Positions 42,178 through 53,476 are shown, numbered from the stretch's first letter. The stretch is 64,000 nucleotides of DNA from Paralithodes platypus (GCA_032716605.1 CM064539.1:3104550-3168549); one strand, 5' to 3'. Notes: a model not told the origin generated them from the sequence alone. A program made the numbers and translations.

Positions 42178-42300
42178 TCCAATGGACGCACACACCTCAA
42201 CAACAATGGACGCACACACCTCAACACCTCAACAACAATGGACGCACACACCTCAACACCTCAACAACAATGGACGCACACACCTCAACAACAATGCGCA
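42178..42300 (+). repeat. 28-37 bp minisatellite, 4 copies
   Basis: Units of CAATGGACGCACACACCTCA with one or two CAACA/CACCTCAA extensions. Confidence 0.9.
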
Positions 42301-42475
42301 GTTTAGGAACACTTGTAACTTTACCTTGATGTCAAAATGATCTACTTTCTACAGAACAATGCTACTTGAAAGACAACACCATACGTTAATAATCTTCATC
42401 ATGCCTTTACTTGTTAGACTGTTAGAAAAGGCCGGTCTATATGATCTGTGCCCCATGAATATTCTTTCCTCTCAC

Positions 42476-42810
42476 TTAAGGGGGGGTATTTAGTTTGTTC
42501 CCTAGACCTCCAGCAAGTTTAAAATTACACCCCCTTGAGTCCCTTTCAAGATTAATTTGTACATTTTTCGGTAGAAAAATGTCCCGGCCGAAGGCCGTTT
42601 CCTCTTAAGTTACAGGCTCGCTATCGCTCGCCAGGATAAAATAGACACCTGAATGGCACGAAAGGTCTTAAAATGGGGTGAAAGTTCTTAAAGTCGCCAA
42701 ACTAACGGGGCAAAAATCTTAAAATCTCAAGCAAATCTCAAGCAATGGGGCTAGATATGAGAGAGAAAGGGGTCAAGAAAAAAGTCCCTCAAGTGGATAT
42801 CTCCCCTTAA
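42476..42810 (+). mobile_element. TB-family TTAA element
   Basis: TTAAGGGGGGGTATTTAG to GATATCTCCCCTTAA, 335 bp. Stem I ACATTTTTC/GAAAAATGT is intact; CTCAAGCAA is doubled near 42727. Confidence 0.85.
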
Positions 42811-42911
42811 ACCTTAGGCTACCATGGTGCGGTGGGAGTATGAACATGATTAGATTAATATCCAGTATTCGAGAATGGATAATAAGTCGTAGGCGTGTGC
42901 ACAAACCTTAT

Positions 42912-43048
42912 TAACCGTCTTGGTGGTGTAATGGTTAAGGTGTCAACAATCTGTGTGTGATAACCCGGGTTCGAATCCCGGTGGATCGCACATTTGCTTT
43001 CATTAATTTCATTGGAGGTGTTTGGTGTTGTGGTGAAGTTAATACAAA
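42912..43048 (+). mobile_element. S2 tRNA-derived SINE, with A and B boxes
   Basis: The tRNA-like head starts GTCTTGGTGGTGTAATGG (A box TGGTGTAATGG) and has B box GGTTCGAATCC (42968-42978) inside CCCGGGTTCGAATCCCGG, a good T-arm. The non-tRNA body is TTTCATTGGAGGTGTTTGG. A second copy lies at 38971. Pol III transcription is inferred from the boxes. Confidence 0.8.
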
Positions 43049-43312
43049 ATAGACATACACAACGAAGCACCGTCATCATGATTGAACAAAGAGTTAATGC
43101 AATTTTGTTCCTACTTGCATATAACTAGTGTACTCCCGATAACAATATTGTAATCAAATTCAAAAGATTGTTTTTAATAACAGCATCGAAATTAAAAGAC
43201 AATTTGGTGTACCAGTCTCCAGTATGTACAGTAGTTCGAGTGTCAACCTGTCAACACACTGGTACCAACAGAACAGCATCATTCATGATTATCCAACACA
43301 GCCGTTATACCA

Positions 43313-43701
43313 TTAAGGGGGGGGCACCGGTTTTTTCTTATCTTTCTCTCCTTTTCTCTCTTTCCTTGGCTTGTATCCATTAGGCCCCATTCAGCCAACT
43401 GTTTTAAGGCGTTTATCCCCATCCAGGTGTTGATTTCTTCCTGGCGAGCGATAGCGAGCCAGCATTGTATGGAGAAATCCGGCTTCGCCGGAGACATTTT
43501 TCTATCGAAAAATGTACAAATTTAGCTTGCTGTCAAAACAAAAATATATATATGCTGGCTCGCTACCGCTCGCCAGGAAAATATTGACACCTGGATGGGG
43601 GTAAACGTCTTAAAACAGTTAGCTGAATGGGGCCGAATGGATACAAGCCAGAGAAAGAGAGAAAAGGACAGAAATAACAAAAAGCAGGTCACCCCCCTTA
43701 A
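43313..43701 (+). mobile_element. TA-family foldback with mismatched tips
   Basis: The left tip TTAAGGGGGGGGCACCGG is TA3; the right tip GCAGGTCACCCCCCTTAA is TA1. 389 bp; inner arms well paired, ACATTTTTCTATCGAAAA hairpin in the loop. Confidence 0.88.
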
Positions 43702-43925
43702 AGATTGAGAGGAAATTTGGAGCTGAGCGAAAAATCAGAATAAGACTTTAATGGTGACAAATATGAGGGAATCAGCGAAAATGTAAAAAAAGAGAGAGAG
43801 AGAGAGAGGGCTCCGCGGAAGGCTTTCTGAAGATCGGGAAAAAGTTCTGGTTTGAGTGAGTAATTAACGTGGCGAGAGAAGTAGTGAAGTTGAGAGGAAT
43901 GTTAAAGGAATGGACATTTTGGAAA

Positions 43926-43942
43926 TATAATATATATATACC

Positions 43943-43972
<30 letters not shown>
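43926..43972. repeat. (TA)n microsatellite
   Basis: Two TA blocks separated by CCGG. Confidence 0.95.
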
Positions 43973-43975
<3 letters not shown>

Positions 43976-43992
43976 ATGAATACCTTTCTCCA

Positions 43993-44461
43993 TTAACCCA
44001 TTCAGTACTGGTGCCGTCGTTTTAACCCTCTCCGACATATGACGTGATTTTGAGCCTATTGGGGATACTTTAAAACCTTTGTTACCATCAGGGGTATTCA
44101 GAAACCTTTAGTTTAGTTACTTCAACCTCTGCAGTTGTCTTTGAGTTAGCTGTGGGCAGAAAACTAATTTTGGAGAGGTAATTATAAGAGTGAGAGAACT
44201 CTATTTCTTATTGCTAATCTGGCAACCTCTTATAATTACCTCTCCAAAATTAGTTTTCTGCCCAAAGCTAACTCAGACAACTACAGAGGTCAACACAGCT
44301 AATTCAAAGACAACTGCAGAGGTTGAAGTAACTAAACTAAAGGTTTATAAATACCCCTGATGGTAACGAAGGCTTTGAAATATCCCTAATAGGCTCAAAA
44401 TTGCGTCATATGTCGGAGAGGGTTAAAATAAAAGGGACGACACCGGTACTGAATGAGTTAA
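43993..44461 (+). mobile_element. TC-like tips enclosing a TD palindrome
   Basis: Outer tips TTAACCCATTCAGTACTGG and CCGGTACTGAATGAGTTAA pair over ~32 bp. Nearly everything between them is TD sequence. The TC middle is missing, so this is either a short TC derivative hit by TD or a composite. Confidence 0.75.
44022..44426. mobile_element. Head-to-head TD palindrome
   Basis: A minus-strand TD half (from TTAACCCTCTCCGACATATG to about 44226) is joined to a plus-strand TD (to GTCGGAGAGGGTTAA). Both outer ends are the same TD tip. The right half has one complete and one shortened internal module. Confidence 0.8.
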
Positions 44462-44531
44462 GCTGCACACAATCGTCTAAATGTAGCCAGAATAAAATTA
44501 ACAAGACGTCACCGGTGAAGAAGGGGATAAA
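44462..44531 (+). mobile_element. TC right-half remnant
   Basis: GCTGCACACAATCGTCTAAA and CAAGACGTCACCGGTGAAGA match the right half of TC. The TTAA at 44458 falls where TC normally has CTTAAGCTGCAC, so the composite probably inserted at that internal TTAA. Confidence 0.65.
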
Positions 44532-44688
44532 TGCAGTTGTTCCCGGAAAAACATCCCTTTTTACAACATACACATTTTTGGCATACATACATAATTTATC
44601 CATTGAAGTGTTCGCGGCGTTTTGAAAGTTCCTCCCAACGTGCATTTGAATAACAATGCGAATATATGAGGTAAAATATCACTCGCAG

Positions 44689-45760
44689 AAGGAAACCAAG
44701 GAAGGGAGGGAGGAAGGAAAGGAGGAAGGAAGGGAGGGAGGAAGGAAAGGAGGAAGGAAGGAAGGAAGGAAGGGATTGAGGAAGGAAAGGAGGAAGGAAG
44801 GGGAGGGAGGAAGGAAGGAAGGGATGGAGGAAGGAATGGGAGGGAGGAAGGAAGGAAAGGATGGAGGAAGGAAAGGAGGAAGGAAGGGGAGGGAGGAAGG
44901 AAGGAAAGGATGGAGGAAGGAAGGGGAGGGAGGAGGGAAGGAAGGAAGGGTGGGGGAAGGGAGGAAGGGGGAGGAAAGGGAGGAAGGAAGGAGAGGGAGG
45001 AAGGAAGGAGGAAGAGTGGAGGAAGGCAAGGAGGAGGAAAGGGGTGAGGTGGAAGGAGGAAGGGGGGAGGAAGGAAGGGAGTCAGGAAGGGGGGGAGAAG
45101 GAAGGAAAGGATAGAGGGAAGGGGGGGAGGAGAAGGAAGGAAGTGGGAGGGAGGAAGGAAGGAAGGAGGGGAGGGAAAGGAAGGAAGGGAGGGAGGGGAG
45201 GAAGGAAAGGAAGGTATGGGGATAAGGAAAGGGAGGGGAGGAAGAAGGAAGGGATGGAGGAAGGAAAGGAGGAGGGGGGGGGAGAAGGAAGAAAGGGGAG
45301 GAGGAAGGAGGGGAGGGGGGAAGGAAGGTGACTGGAGGAGGGGCGGGAGAGGGAGGAGGTAGGGGAGGCGGAAGGAAGGAAGGAAGGGATGGAGGAGGGA
45401 AGGAAGGGGAAAAGGGGAGGAGGAAGGAAGGGAAGAAGGATGGGGAAGAAGGGGAGGGAGGAAGGAAGGAAGGGATGGAGGAAGGAAAGGAGGAAGGAAG
45501 GGGAGGGAGGAAGGAAGGAAGGAATGGAGGAAGGAAGGGGAGGGAGGAAGGAAGGAAGGGATGGAGGAAGGAAGGGGAGGGAGGAAGGAAGGAAGGGATG
45601 GAGGAAGGAAGGGGAGGGAGGAAGGAAGGAAGGGAGGAAGGAAGGGGAGGGAGGAAGGAAGGAAAGGAGGAAGGAAGGGGAGGGAGGAAGTTAGGAAGGG
45701 ATGTAGGAAGGAAAGGAAGGGGAGGGATGAAGGAAGGAAGGAAAGGAGGAAGGAAAGGAT
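44689..45760 (+). repeat. ~1.07 kb polypurine GGAA/GGGA minisatellite
   Basis: Almost every plus-strand base is A or G, in units such as GGAGGGAGGAAGGAAGG and GGATGGAGGAAGG. All large frames here (up to 404 residues, Pro-Ser-Leu or Gly-Glu-Lys) are repeat artefacts. A homopurine tract of this length can form triplex (H-DNA). Confidence 0.97.
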
Positions 45761-45867
45761 TACAAAGGAAATCAAGCAACAACAGCTCTAGTGACCCTTC
45801 TAGGATGCTTGTCCCCCAAAACACTGAGGATCAAGTGTCCAAACAGTAGTTTAGAGTGGGTTAGAGT

Positions 45868-46083
45868 GGGAGGAGGAAGGAAGGGGAGGGGGGAAGGAAG
45901 GGGAGGGGGGAAGGAAGGGGAGGGGGGGAGGGGGGAAGGAAGGAAGGGGAGGGGGGAAGGAAGGGGAGGGGGAAGGAAGGGGAGGGGGAAGGAGGGGAGG
46001 GGGAAGTGGGAGGGGGGAGGAAGGGGAGGAGGAAGGAAGGGGAGGGGGGAAGGAAGGGGAGGGGGGAAGGAAGAGGAGGGGAA
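45868..46083 (+). repeat. Second polypurine array
   Basis: Units GGGGAGGGGGGAAGGAA over ~215 bp, separated from the first tract by 107 bp of ordinary sequence. Confidence 0.95.
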
Positions 46084-46946
46084 ACAGGCCGATACGACGA
46101 GTGTTTTAGAAGATTTAACGATGAAAATGGCGGGTTTTATGTGGTAGTAAAAGGAAGAGGTGGTGAGGGGAGAGAGAGAGAGAGAGAGAGAGGCTAGCGG
46201 TATCCATGGTGACGACCAGAGAGAGAGAGAGAGTATGCATGAGAGTGAGTGAGAGAGCGAGAGAAAGACAAATTCGAATATACCATTAATAGAAATGCGT
46301 CTACTTTCTTCATTGGAAGTTTTATTTTGATCAACATACTAATGAAAGATAGATAGATAAATAGATAGATAAAATGATAGATGGATAGATATTTATTTAC
46401 TGGATTCATTATTAGCATAGTTTTACAAGACTTAAATTAAATTTAAAGTAGTTGATGAAAATTAATAATGATTTCAGAATTACCGTTAATATTTTGACTC
46501 TCACATGTCCTATATAAGGTTCATACTATCGTGTTGTTTTAGCTTGTAATAATATGAAATATTTGCGTTATGCTGTATGTATAATATACACTTTAGGAAC
46601 ACGTGAAATCATATTGATCAGTAAAACATCAATTGCTAATTATTCTGTGATTACAAGAACAGTAAAACATAAAGTAAATGCATTTTATATGTACTGTATA
46701 TTTCGGATAGCTCATACAAATAAGCTTTATACCCTTTGTGCAGAAGTAGATATGAGGACAAAACAGATTTCAAAGATAAATTTGGGTAATTTGTTCCTAA
46801 TAGGATTCAAAGTCAAATATGTTTGGTGTTTGACATTTAAGTTGTCATATGTACTGTACAAATATGTTATTCGTCCTGGTCCATGAAAAGAGTATGTCAC
46901 AAATCGAGGATACTATAAGAGAAGAACCCTGGCCTGCCTAACGGTA
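46084..46946. other. Non-coding stretch
   Basis: Short AG runs at 46168-46260 and a GATA-rich patch near 46348-46390. A 110-residue frame at 46554-46886 shows no recognised domain and is AT-biased; I do not call it a gene. Confidence 0.35.
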
Positions 46947-47925
46947 ACGCAATATCCTCTCTATAACCCTCAGTAACGGTAACGCAATATCCTCTCTATA
47001 ACCCTCAGTAACGGTAACGCAATATCCTCTCTATAACCCTCAGTAACGGTAACGCAATATCCTCTCTATAACCCTCAGTAACGGTAACGCAATATCCTCT
47101 CCATAACCCTCAGTAACGGTAACGCAATATTCTCTCTATAACCCTCAGTAACGGTAACGCAATATCCTCTCTATAACCCTCAGTAACGGTAACGCAATAT
47201 TTCAGTAACGGGTAACGCAATCATCCATAAACCCTCAGTACGTAACGCAATATCCTCTCTATAACCCTCAGTAACGGTAACGCATCCTCTATATAACCCT
47301 CAGTAAAGGGTAACGCAATATCCTCTCGTAATGGTAACGCAATATCCTCTCTATAACCCTCAGTAACGGTAACGCAATATCCTCTCCATAACCCTTCAGT
47401 AACGGTAACGAAATATTCTCTCTATAAACCCCTCAGTAACGGTAACGCAATATCCTCTCTATAACCCTCAGTAACGGTACGCAATATCCTCTCTATAACC
47501 TCAGTAACGGTAACGCAATATTCTCTCTATAACCCTCAGTAACGGTAAACGCATATTTCCTCTATAACCCCTCAGTAACGGTAACGCAATATCCTCTCTA
47601 TAACCTCAGTAACGGTAACGCAATATCCTCTCTATAACCCTCAGTACGGTACGCAATATCCTCTCTATAACCCTCAGTAACGGTAACGCAATATCCTCTC
47701 TATAACCCTCTAACGGTAACGCACTCTCTCCAGTAACGGTAACGCAATATCCTCTCTATAACCCTCAGTAACGGTAACGCAATATCCTCTCCATAACCCT
47801 CAGTAACGGTAACGCAATATCCTCTCCATAACCCTCAGTAACGGTAACGCAATATCCTCTCTATAACCCTCAGTAACGGTAACGCAATATCCTCTCTATA
47901 ACCCTCAGTAACGGTAACGCAATAT
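46947..47925 (+). repeat. 35-bp minisatellite, about 28 copies
   Basis: The unit contains CAGTAACGGTAACGCAATAT and CCTCTCTATAACCCT. Outer units are almost identical; units at about 47190-47740 carry many single-base insertions and losses. Confidence 0.97.
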
Positions 47926-48045
47926 CCTTTGGTCACTGATTAAAATGATCACTGGTTGAAGTGGCCACTGGTTGAAATGGTCACTGGTTGAAGTGGCCAC
48001 TGGTTGAGTTAGCACTGGTTGAAGTGGCACTGGTTCAACTAATCT
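47926..48045 (+). repeat. 18-bp repeat, 6 copies
   Basis: Units of CACTGGTTGAAGTGGC and variants, tightening then decaying to the right. Confidence 0.85.
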
Positions 48046-48433
48046 GTCACCATATTTTACTCGTCTGACCAAATGGACAGATATACAATTTCGTCCCAAC
48101 GAGGATAAATTCAGATCATAACCCCAAAGAACAGCCACTCTGATCACAGACTCCGGAATTTATCCAGTTGAACACCGGGTCGAAACCATCGATATATTAT
48201 TTAAGCAAATATATTAGTTATGACATGTACTCCATTGCCATATATGTCCACCCCGTCGGTAATTCATTATACAAAATTCCCTAAATCTCTAAAAAAATAA
48301 ATCCCTAGCCTACAACATCTCGCACCTCTCACCAGATCTCCATTTTTACCCAGACTCCTACCTACTAAATTATCAACAGTGCCATGCTATGATCCAGAAG
48401 GGTGCAGTGACTGTAATAGGAAAAACGGCAAGA
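48046..48433. other. Non-coding stretch
   Basis: No repeat or gene was recognised. Confidence 0.3.
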
Positions 48434-48762
48434 ATGTAGTTACCGGGTGTACCGCCCGTCATGTTTACACTACGCAGACGCTCACCATCTTGTTCCAGTC
48501 TATTTTGACTGCCTTTGGATACAAAAATACATTACCCTAACCAAACAACCTAACCTAACCTAACCTAGTATTATAGATTTATAAGTATTTATTTTATTAT
48601 AAGTATTTGTTTCCACATAGCGATTTTGATAATTTAATTTGACTTTATATTGTCCTTGTCCCAATTTTGGTTTGTTTAGTTTGCAAGTTTTACATTTTAA
48701 ATTATAAGTATTTATAGATGATTTATGTTGTATGTCGGTAGTGGTACACCCGGTAACTACAT
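48434..48762. mobile_element. Element with 20-bp inverted ends
   Basis: ATGTAGTTACCGGGTGTACC at 48434-48453 is perfectly inverted at 48743-48762. The interior is 290 bp, AT-rich, and contains (CCTAA)4. No target duplication was identified. Probably a DNA transposon remnant. Confidence 0.55.
48546..48567 (-). repeat. Short (TTAGG)n telomere-like tract
   Basis: Four CCTAA units on the plus strand, i.e. TTAGG on the minus strand, the arthropod telomere repeat. Too short to imply a telomere. Confidence 0.6.
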
Positions 48763-49312
48763 CCATCCTGGGAAAACCACCCTGTAACTGTTACCTCTAT
48801 AAGAGACAACCAACCCTCCTCTATTACAGTATGTCACCCTGCCGTAATCAAAAGCACCAGCCCAAAGCATAGGAAAAGAAAAATAGGAAAAGTAGAATGT
48901 AGATACGAGGTGCCGTTGTAAAGGCTTATCCCTCAATACCTTCACCTGACCTGACCTGACCTGATTGTTGCAACACAGTCCCGGGCGATTGAAATGTGGA
49001 CACAAAAACTGAGGTTGGATCACACTGGTCGAGGACCCCCTCGACCACTGGACCAACAAAAAGATCACGAGAAGAAAATGAAGGTAAAGGCATATACAAG
49101 TGGGACACCGCAGCCAGGCAAAGTCCACATGTATATACGAAACATAATGGTATATCCTAATTGAAGTCTCAGGATCACAACCCTATTCATTGGTTCACTA
49201 TAGTTGGTCTAACAGTGGCGGACCCTCACAACAATAGTCTAGTTGGGGCTACGGCATCAATAAAGATGGTGAACAATAACAGTGCCGGCACGTACCCGAA
49301 GGTACAGTTTGC
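48763..49312. other. Non-coding stretch
   Basis: (CCTGA)4 near 48945-48964 and a small hairpin GGTCGAGG..CCTCGACC near 49030. No gene was recognised. Confidence 0.4.
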
Positions 49313-49314
49313 TG

Positions 49315-49511
49315 CACATATTCTATTACGTTGTGGTCGTGATTAGGCAGCGCTGCACCCACTTCCCCAACCCTCCTCCCTCACTCCACCTCCTACCTTC
49401 CACCTATTGGTAGGAGGTGGAGTAAGGGAGGGGGGTTGGGGAGGTGGGTGCGGCTCTGCCAAGTTACGATTTGCTGGGATGGTTGAGAAATGGAATATGT
49501 GAGGCAAACTG
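49315..49511. mobile_element. M3 palindromic MITE (Tc1/mariner-like)
   Basis: Starts CAGTTTGCTGCACATATTC and ends ATATGTGAGGCAAACTG, flanked by TA at 49313-49314 and 49512-49513. The arms pair almost to the centre (CTCCACCTCCTAC with GTAGGAGGTGGAG, loop ~13 bases), so the whole 197 bp is one hairpin. Single copy here. Confidence 0.8.
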
Positions 49512-49532
49512 TACCTAAACGGATACCGAAAA

Positions 49533-49815
49533 AATAGCGGGGTACACGGCACACAGAAACACGCACAAATAGCGGGGTACACGGCACACAGAAACACGCA
49601 CAAATAGCGGGGTACACGGCACACAGAAACACGCACAAATAGCGGGGTACATGGCACACAGAAACACGCACAAATAGCGGGGTACAGGGCACACAGAAAC
49701 ACGCACAAATAGCGGAGTACACGGCACACAGAAACACGCACAAATAGTGGGGTACACGGCACACAGAAACACGCACAAATAGCGGGGTACACGGCACACA
49801 GAAACACGCACAAAT
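49533..49815 (+). repeat. 35-bp minisatellite, 8 copies
   Basis: Unit contains AGCGGGGTACACGGCACAC and AAACACGCACAAAT; copies differ at one or two bases. Minus-strand frames give a repetitive Cys-rich pseudo-protein. Confidence 0.95.
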
Positions 49816-50231
49816 ACTAACTGGGTGACCAGGTGATAATTGCTTAAGAACTGACTGAATAAGCAAAACTTTATATAAGAAAACATATGGTAGCACCTGA
49901 AGGGGTTAATTAATAAAGGGGTACACAAACAAAAACAAAACACACTCATCTATTGTTGTGGACTATACTCCCAGGTCGGTGACAGCTCTCCAAGATATCC
50001 GTGGCAGTATATAATCCTGGTATGATGTTATGGTGTTAAATCCAGGGGCACACGACGGGAGCTGGTGTTATCACTATCACAGCCTAGAATACAGTGTCTG
50101 TCTGTTCAGCCTCATACCAGGACCATAGGCTAATCCATTACCAGGTAGGGGAGTTCCTCCACACCGAATGGAACCACTTAATACACCACTGTATTCACTA
50201 CCCACATTCACTATATACCCATATACGGCCC
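49816..50231. other. Non-coding stretch
   Basis: No repeat or gene was recognised. Confidence 0.3.
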
Positions 50232-50447
50232 TTAACCCCTTGAGTACCAGCGACGTGTGTTATATATTATTCTGGCTATATTTATACGATACTATGCAGC
50301 TTAAGAAGTATCTGCGGTAGTTAAAAGTGATGGTTTGAGATAGTTTGAAGCCTTATTATTGCTAGAGGTCCTTCCTAAGCTGAATAAAAGCTTCTAATAG
50401 TTGCCAGAATATGATGAAAAGGACGTCCCTGGTACTGAACAGGTTTA
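50232..50447 (-). mobile_element. TC-family MITE
   Basis: TTAACCCCTTGAGTACCAG to CCTGGTACTGAACAGGTTTA, 216 bp. The orientation of the centre (TTGAAGCCTTATTATTGC) is opposite to the copy at 15955. The right TTAA has decayed. Confidence 0.75.
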
Positions 50448-50907
50448 TCTGTCCCCAATGACACCAGAAAGCAAGATAATACTCCATAATAGTATAAGAA
50501 TATGCCTTATAACCGGCAAACTACCCAACCAGGTATGCTGGGCCAGGCTCACCCCCGACCTCTAACAAGGGAGGGCAGTGGGGACTCTATGACCAATTTA
50601 TACTAGTATTTATAGTCGTACTACCAAAAAGGGTCATAGAACAAAAACTGCCCCATATTAATTGATTAGGTTGGTTCTCAAATATCAAGGAGATCCGATG
50701 AATAATAAAGGAGTTAGAAAATACGTCCCTCCTAATCTGAATAGAAAGTCGGGAGAAATAATGGCTAGACAATAGATCCAGGTATACTTCAGGTATATAC
50801 AGTATACATAGGTTGGTTACTAACACAATGTATGGGGATGTACCTGTACGTCTGGTAAACAAAAGTATTTTTTTTCATAAATTACACATTCCTGTGACAA
50901 TATACAG

Positions 50908-50910
<3 letters not shown>
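50448..50910. other. Non-coding stretch
   Basis: A 91-residue minus frame at 50587-50862 has no recognised domain. Nothing else was seen. Confidence 0.3.
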
Positions 50911-50994
<84 letters not shown>

Positions 50995-50999
50995 CGACA
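50911..50999. repeat. (AT)n then (AG)n
   Basis: About 36 AT units to 50984, then GAGAGAGAGAGCGACAGAG. Confidence 0.95.
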
Positions 51000-51126
51000 G
51001 AGATAACTTAGATGTAGTACGCGTTGTTCCCCGGTTGACCACTTCATCCCAGCAGCCAACAGCGGCGGCGGCACCAGGTTGTTATCGGGACGCGTGTGGT
51101 TCAAACGCTGGCTACCTTTGATGATG

Positions 51127-52092
51127 CCCTGACCATCACCTGTGTTCTCACTCTCACTTGGCTGTCCTCACTCCCACTTGATTGTCCTCACCTGATTGTC
51201 CTCATCCTGACTTTATTGTCCTCACTTGATTGTCCTCTCCTCACTTTATTGTCCTCATCTCATTGTCTTCATCCTCACTCTCACTTGATTATCCTCACTC
51301 TCACTTGATTGCCCTCATCCTCACTTGATTGTCCTCACCTGATTGTCCTCTCCTCACTTGATTTTCCTCATTCTCATCTCATTGTCCTCATCCACACTTG
51401 ACTGTCCTCATCCCGACTTGATTGTCCTCACCTGATTGTCCTCACTCTCACTTGATTGTCCTCACTCTCACCTGACTGTCCTCACTCTCATCTGATTGTC
51501 CTCACTCACACCTGACTATCCTCACTCTCATCTGATTGTCCTCACTCTCACCTGATTGTCCTCACTCATACCTGACTATCCTCACTCTCACTTGATTGTC
51601 CTCACTCTCACCTGACTATCCTCACTCTCACTTGACTGTCCTCATCCTCACTTGATTGTCCTCATCCCCACCTGATTGTCCTCACCTGATTGTCCTCATC
51701 CTTACTTAACTGTCCTCATTCTCACCTGATTGTCCTCACTCTCACTTGATTGTCCTCACCTGATTGTCCTCATCCTCACTTTATTTTCCTCACTCTTGTC
51801 TGATTGTCTTCACTCTCACCTGATTGTCCTCATTCTCACTTGATTGTCCTCACCTGAGTATCCTCATCCTCACCTGATTGTCCTCACTCTCATCTAATTG
51901 TCCTCATTCGCACCTGACTGTCCTCAATCTCACCTGACTGTCCTCACTCTCATCTGACTGTCCTCACTCTCATCTGACTGTCCTCACTTTCACCCGACTG
52001 TCCTCACTCTCACCTGACTGTCCTCACTCTCATCTGACTGTCCTCACTCTCACCTGACTGTCCTCACTTTCACCTGACTGTCGTCACTCATC
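51127..52092 (+). repeat. ~20-bp (and 14-bp) minisatellite, about 48 copies
   Basis: Units of TGATTGTCCTCACTCTCACC, alternating with the shorter TGATTGTCCTCACC. The right end favours TGACTGTCC. Diverse enough to be old. Confidence 0.95.
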
Positions 52093-52420
52093 TGATGAAA
52101 ATGAGGCCCGACTAGAAATCCAGTCGGATCCAAAGGAATTTGGAATATTTATTTATCAAGAGTGTAATTAGTGTGGAGTAAGTTTTAACAGAATTTAAGC
52201 GATTACACGAAAATATGATGTGACTTGATGTGTAAAACTTGCTTAAATATGTTTGCATAAAATTGGGTACTTGCCAAAATTCGTCTTAATTCCGTGCATA
52301 ACATATTGAGGTAGTACGCTCATAATCTAGCTGACTATAGTGTTATGACCAGCCTATCACCTATTGGACGATAACCGGCTCTGTACCTCATCTCGGTAGC
52401 TTAGTCTGGCATGGTAATCT
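52093..52420. other. Non-coding stretch
   Basis: A small hairpin CCGACT..AGTCGG lies near 52108-52127. Nothing else was recognised. Confidence 0.35.
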
Positions 52421-52565
52421 ATCTATTGTATCTATTGTAGAGTTCGCCACCTGCAATTGGCACCGATGAGCATGCCACCCTTCGGTAGTTTGTATAAGGT
52501 TTTCAGTTTACCCCCATAGACAGGTAGCCAACCAAGGCTGACGAGTCCCATCCATTCGGATATTT
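52421..52565 (-). mobile_element. Relative of the 35.2-kb SINE-like element
   Basis: (TATC)-like patch followed by a module with AGCCAACCAAGGCTGACGAG and TCCCATCC, as in the doubled module at 35480-35610. Confidence 0.5.
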
Positions 52566-52627
52566 ATAAAACTGTCTAAAGAGAAACCTATTGATATACA
52601 GAAACAATAATGGACATCTAACAACAA

Positions 52628-52964
52628 TTAAGGGGAGGTTTTTAGTGTGTTTCCTAGACTTCCATCAAGCTTGAAATTACACCCCCTTGACCCCTTTTCA
52701 AGATAAATTTGTACATTTTTCGGTAGAAAAATTTCCCGGCCGAAGGCCGGTTCCTCTTAAATTACAGGCTCGCTATCGCTCGCCAGGAAAAAATCGACAC
52801 CTAAATGGGACGAACGGTCTTAAAAGTGACATAAATGGGGTGAAACTTCTTAAAATCGCCAAACTAATGGGGGCAAACATCTTAAAATCTCAAAAGCAAT
52901 GGGGCTAGACATGAAAGAGAAAGGGGTCCAGAAAAAAGTCCCTCAAGTGGATATCTCCCCTTAA
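52628..52964 (+). mobile_element. TB-family TTAA element
   Basis: TTAAGGGGAGGTTTTTAG to GATATCTCCCCTTAA, 337 bp, with CCGGCCGAAGGCCGG stem II intact and an extra G in TAATGGGGGCAAAC. Confidence 0.88.
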
Positions 52965-53245
52965 TAGAGTTCGTAATCTCTACTACATTTCATAAAATAG
53001 ATGCTCCTAAGAGTTATAATTATATGCAAATACAACTCCCCATGTCTGCATAATTGAATGTTAATTAAATGCAGCCAACAGTTTCCCCACCCTCCTCTCT
53101 CTCCCACTTTTATCAAGCTTTACCCTTCCTCCCTCCTCCCTTCTCGTTCTTTATCCCTTCTCTGCCTTCACTCTGTTTCATAATACTTCCGGTGTGTGTG
53201 TGTGTGTGTTTGAGAGAGAGTGGGTGTGAGTGTTTTTTTTCTCGT

Positions 53246-53476
53246 TCTAGTCAAAATGCCTGGACACACGGAGTTTGAAGCAATTTAAATCATAGGAAGA
53301 GGGAAAGACTGATTTTGGAAGAGAGTTCCAGACTTCAGCTGTTGAATAGAATAAAGTCTGAGAGTAACGTTTCACTCTTGGGTTGGAGAGTTGCACAGAG
53401 TAGGGGTGGGATTGAGTTGCAAGACGGGTACCACGTGCCCTACGTAAAGGAGGTGGTATGCACTGGGATAGCTCTG

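Noticed and set aside
44561..45849. Frames of 150-404 residues (Pro/Leu/Ser or Gly/Glu/Lys)
   Set aside because: Translations of a homopurine/homopyrimidine tract, overlapping in all frames on both strands.
46554..46886. Small host gene of 110 residues
   Set aside because: AT-biased frame with no recognisable domain, signal or splice context; not distinguishable from chance.
48546..48567. Telomere or subtelomere
   Set aside because: Only four TTAGG units inside an inverted-repeat element; no array or capping context.
49343..49949. Cys-rich repetitive protein on the minus strand
   Set aside because: It is the 35-bp minisatellite read in three frames, joined to the M3 hairpin.
52085..52130. 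Possible hammerhead ribozyme (CTGATGA ... GAAA)
   Set aside because: The segment between the two boxes cannot form stem II; only an unrelated small hairpin is present.
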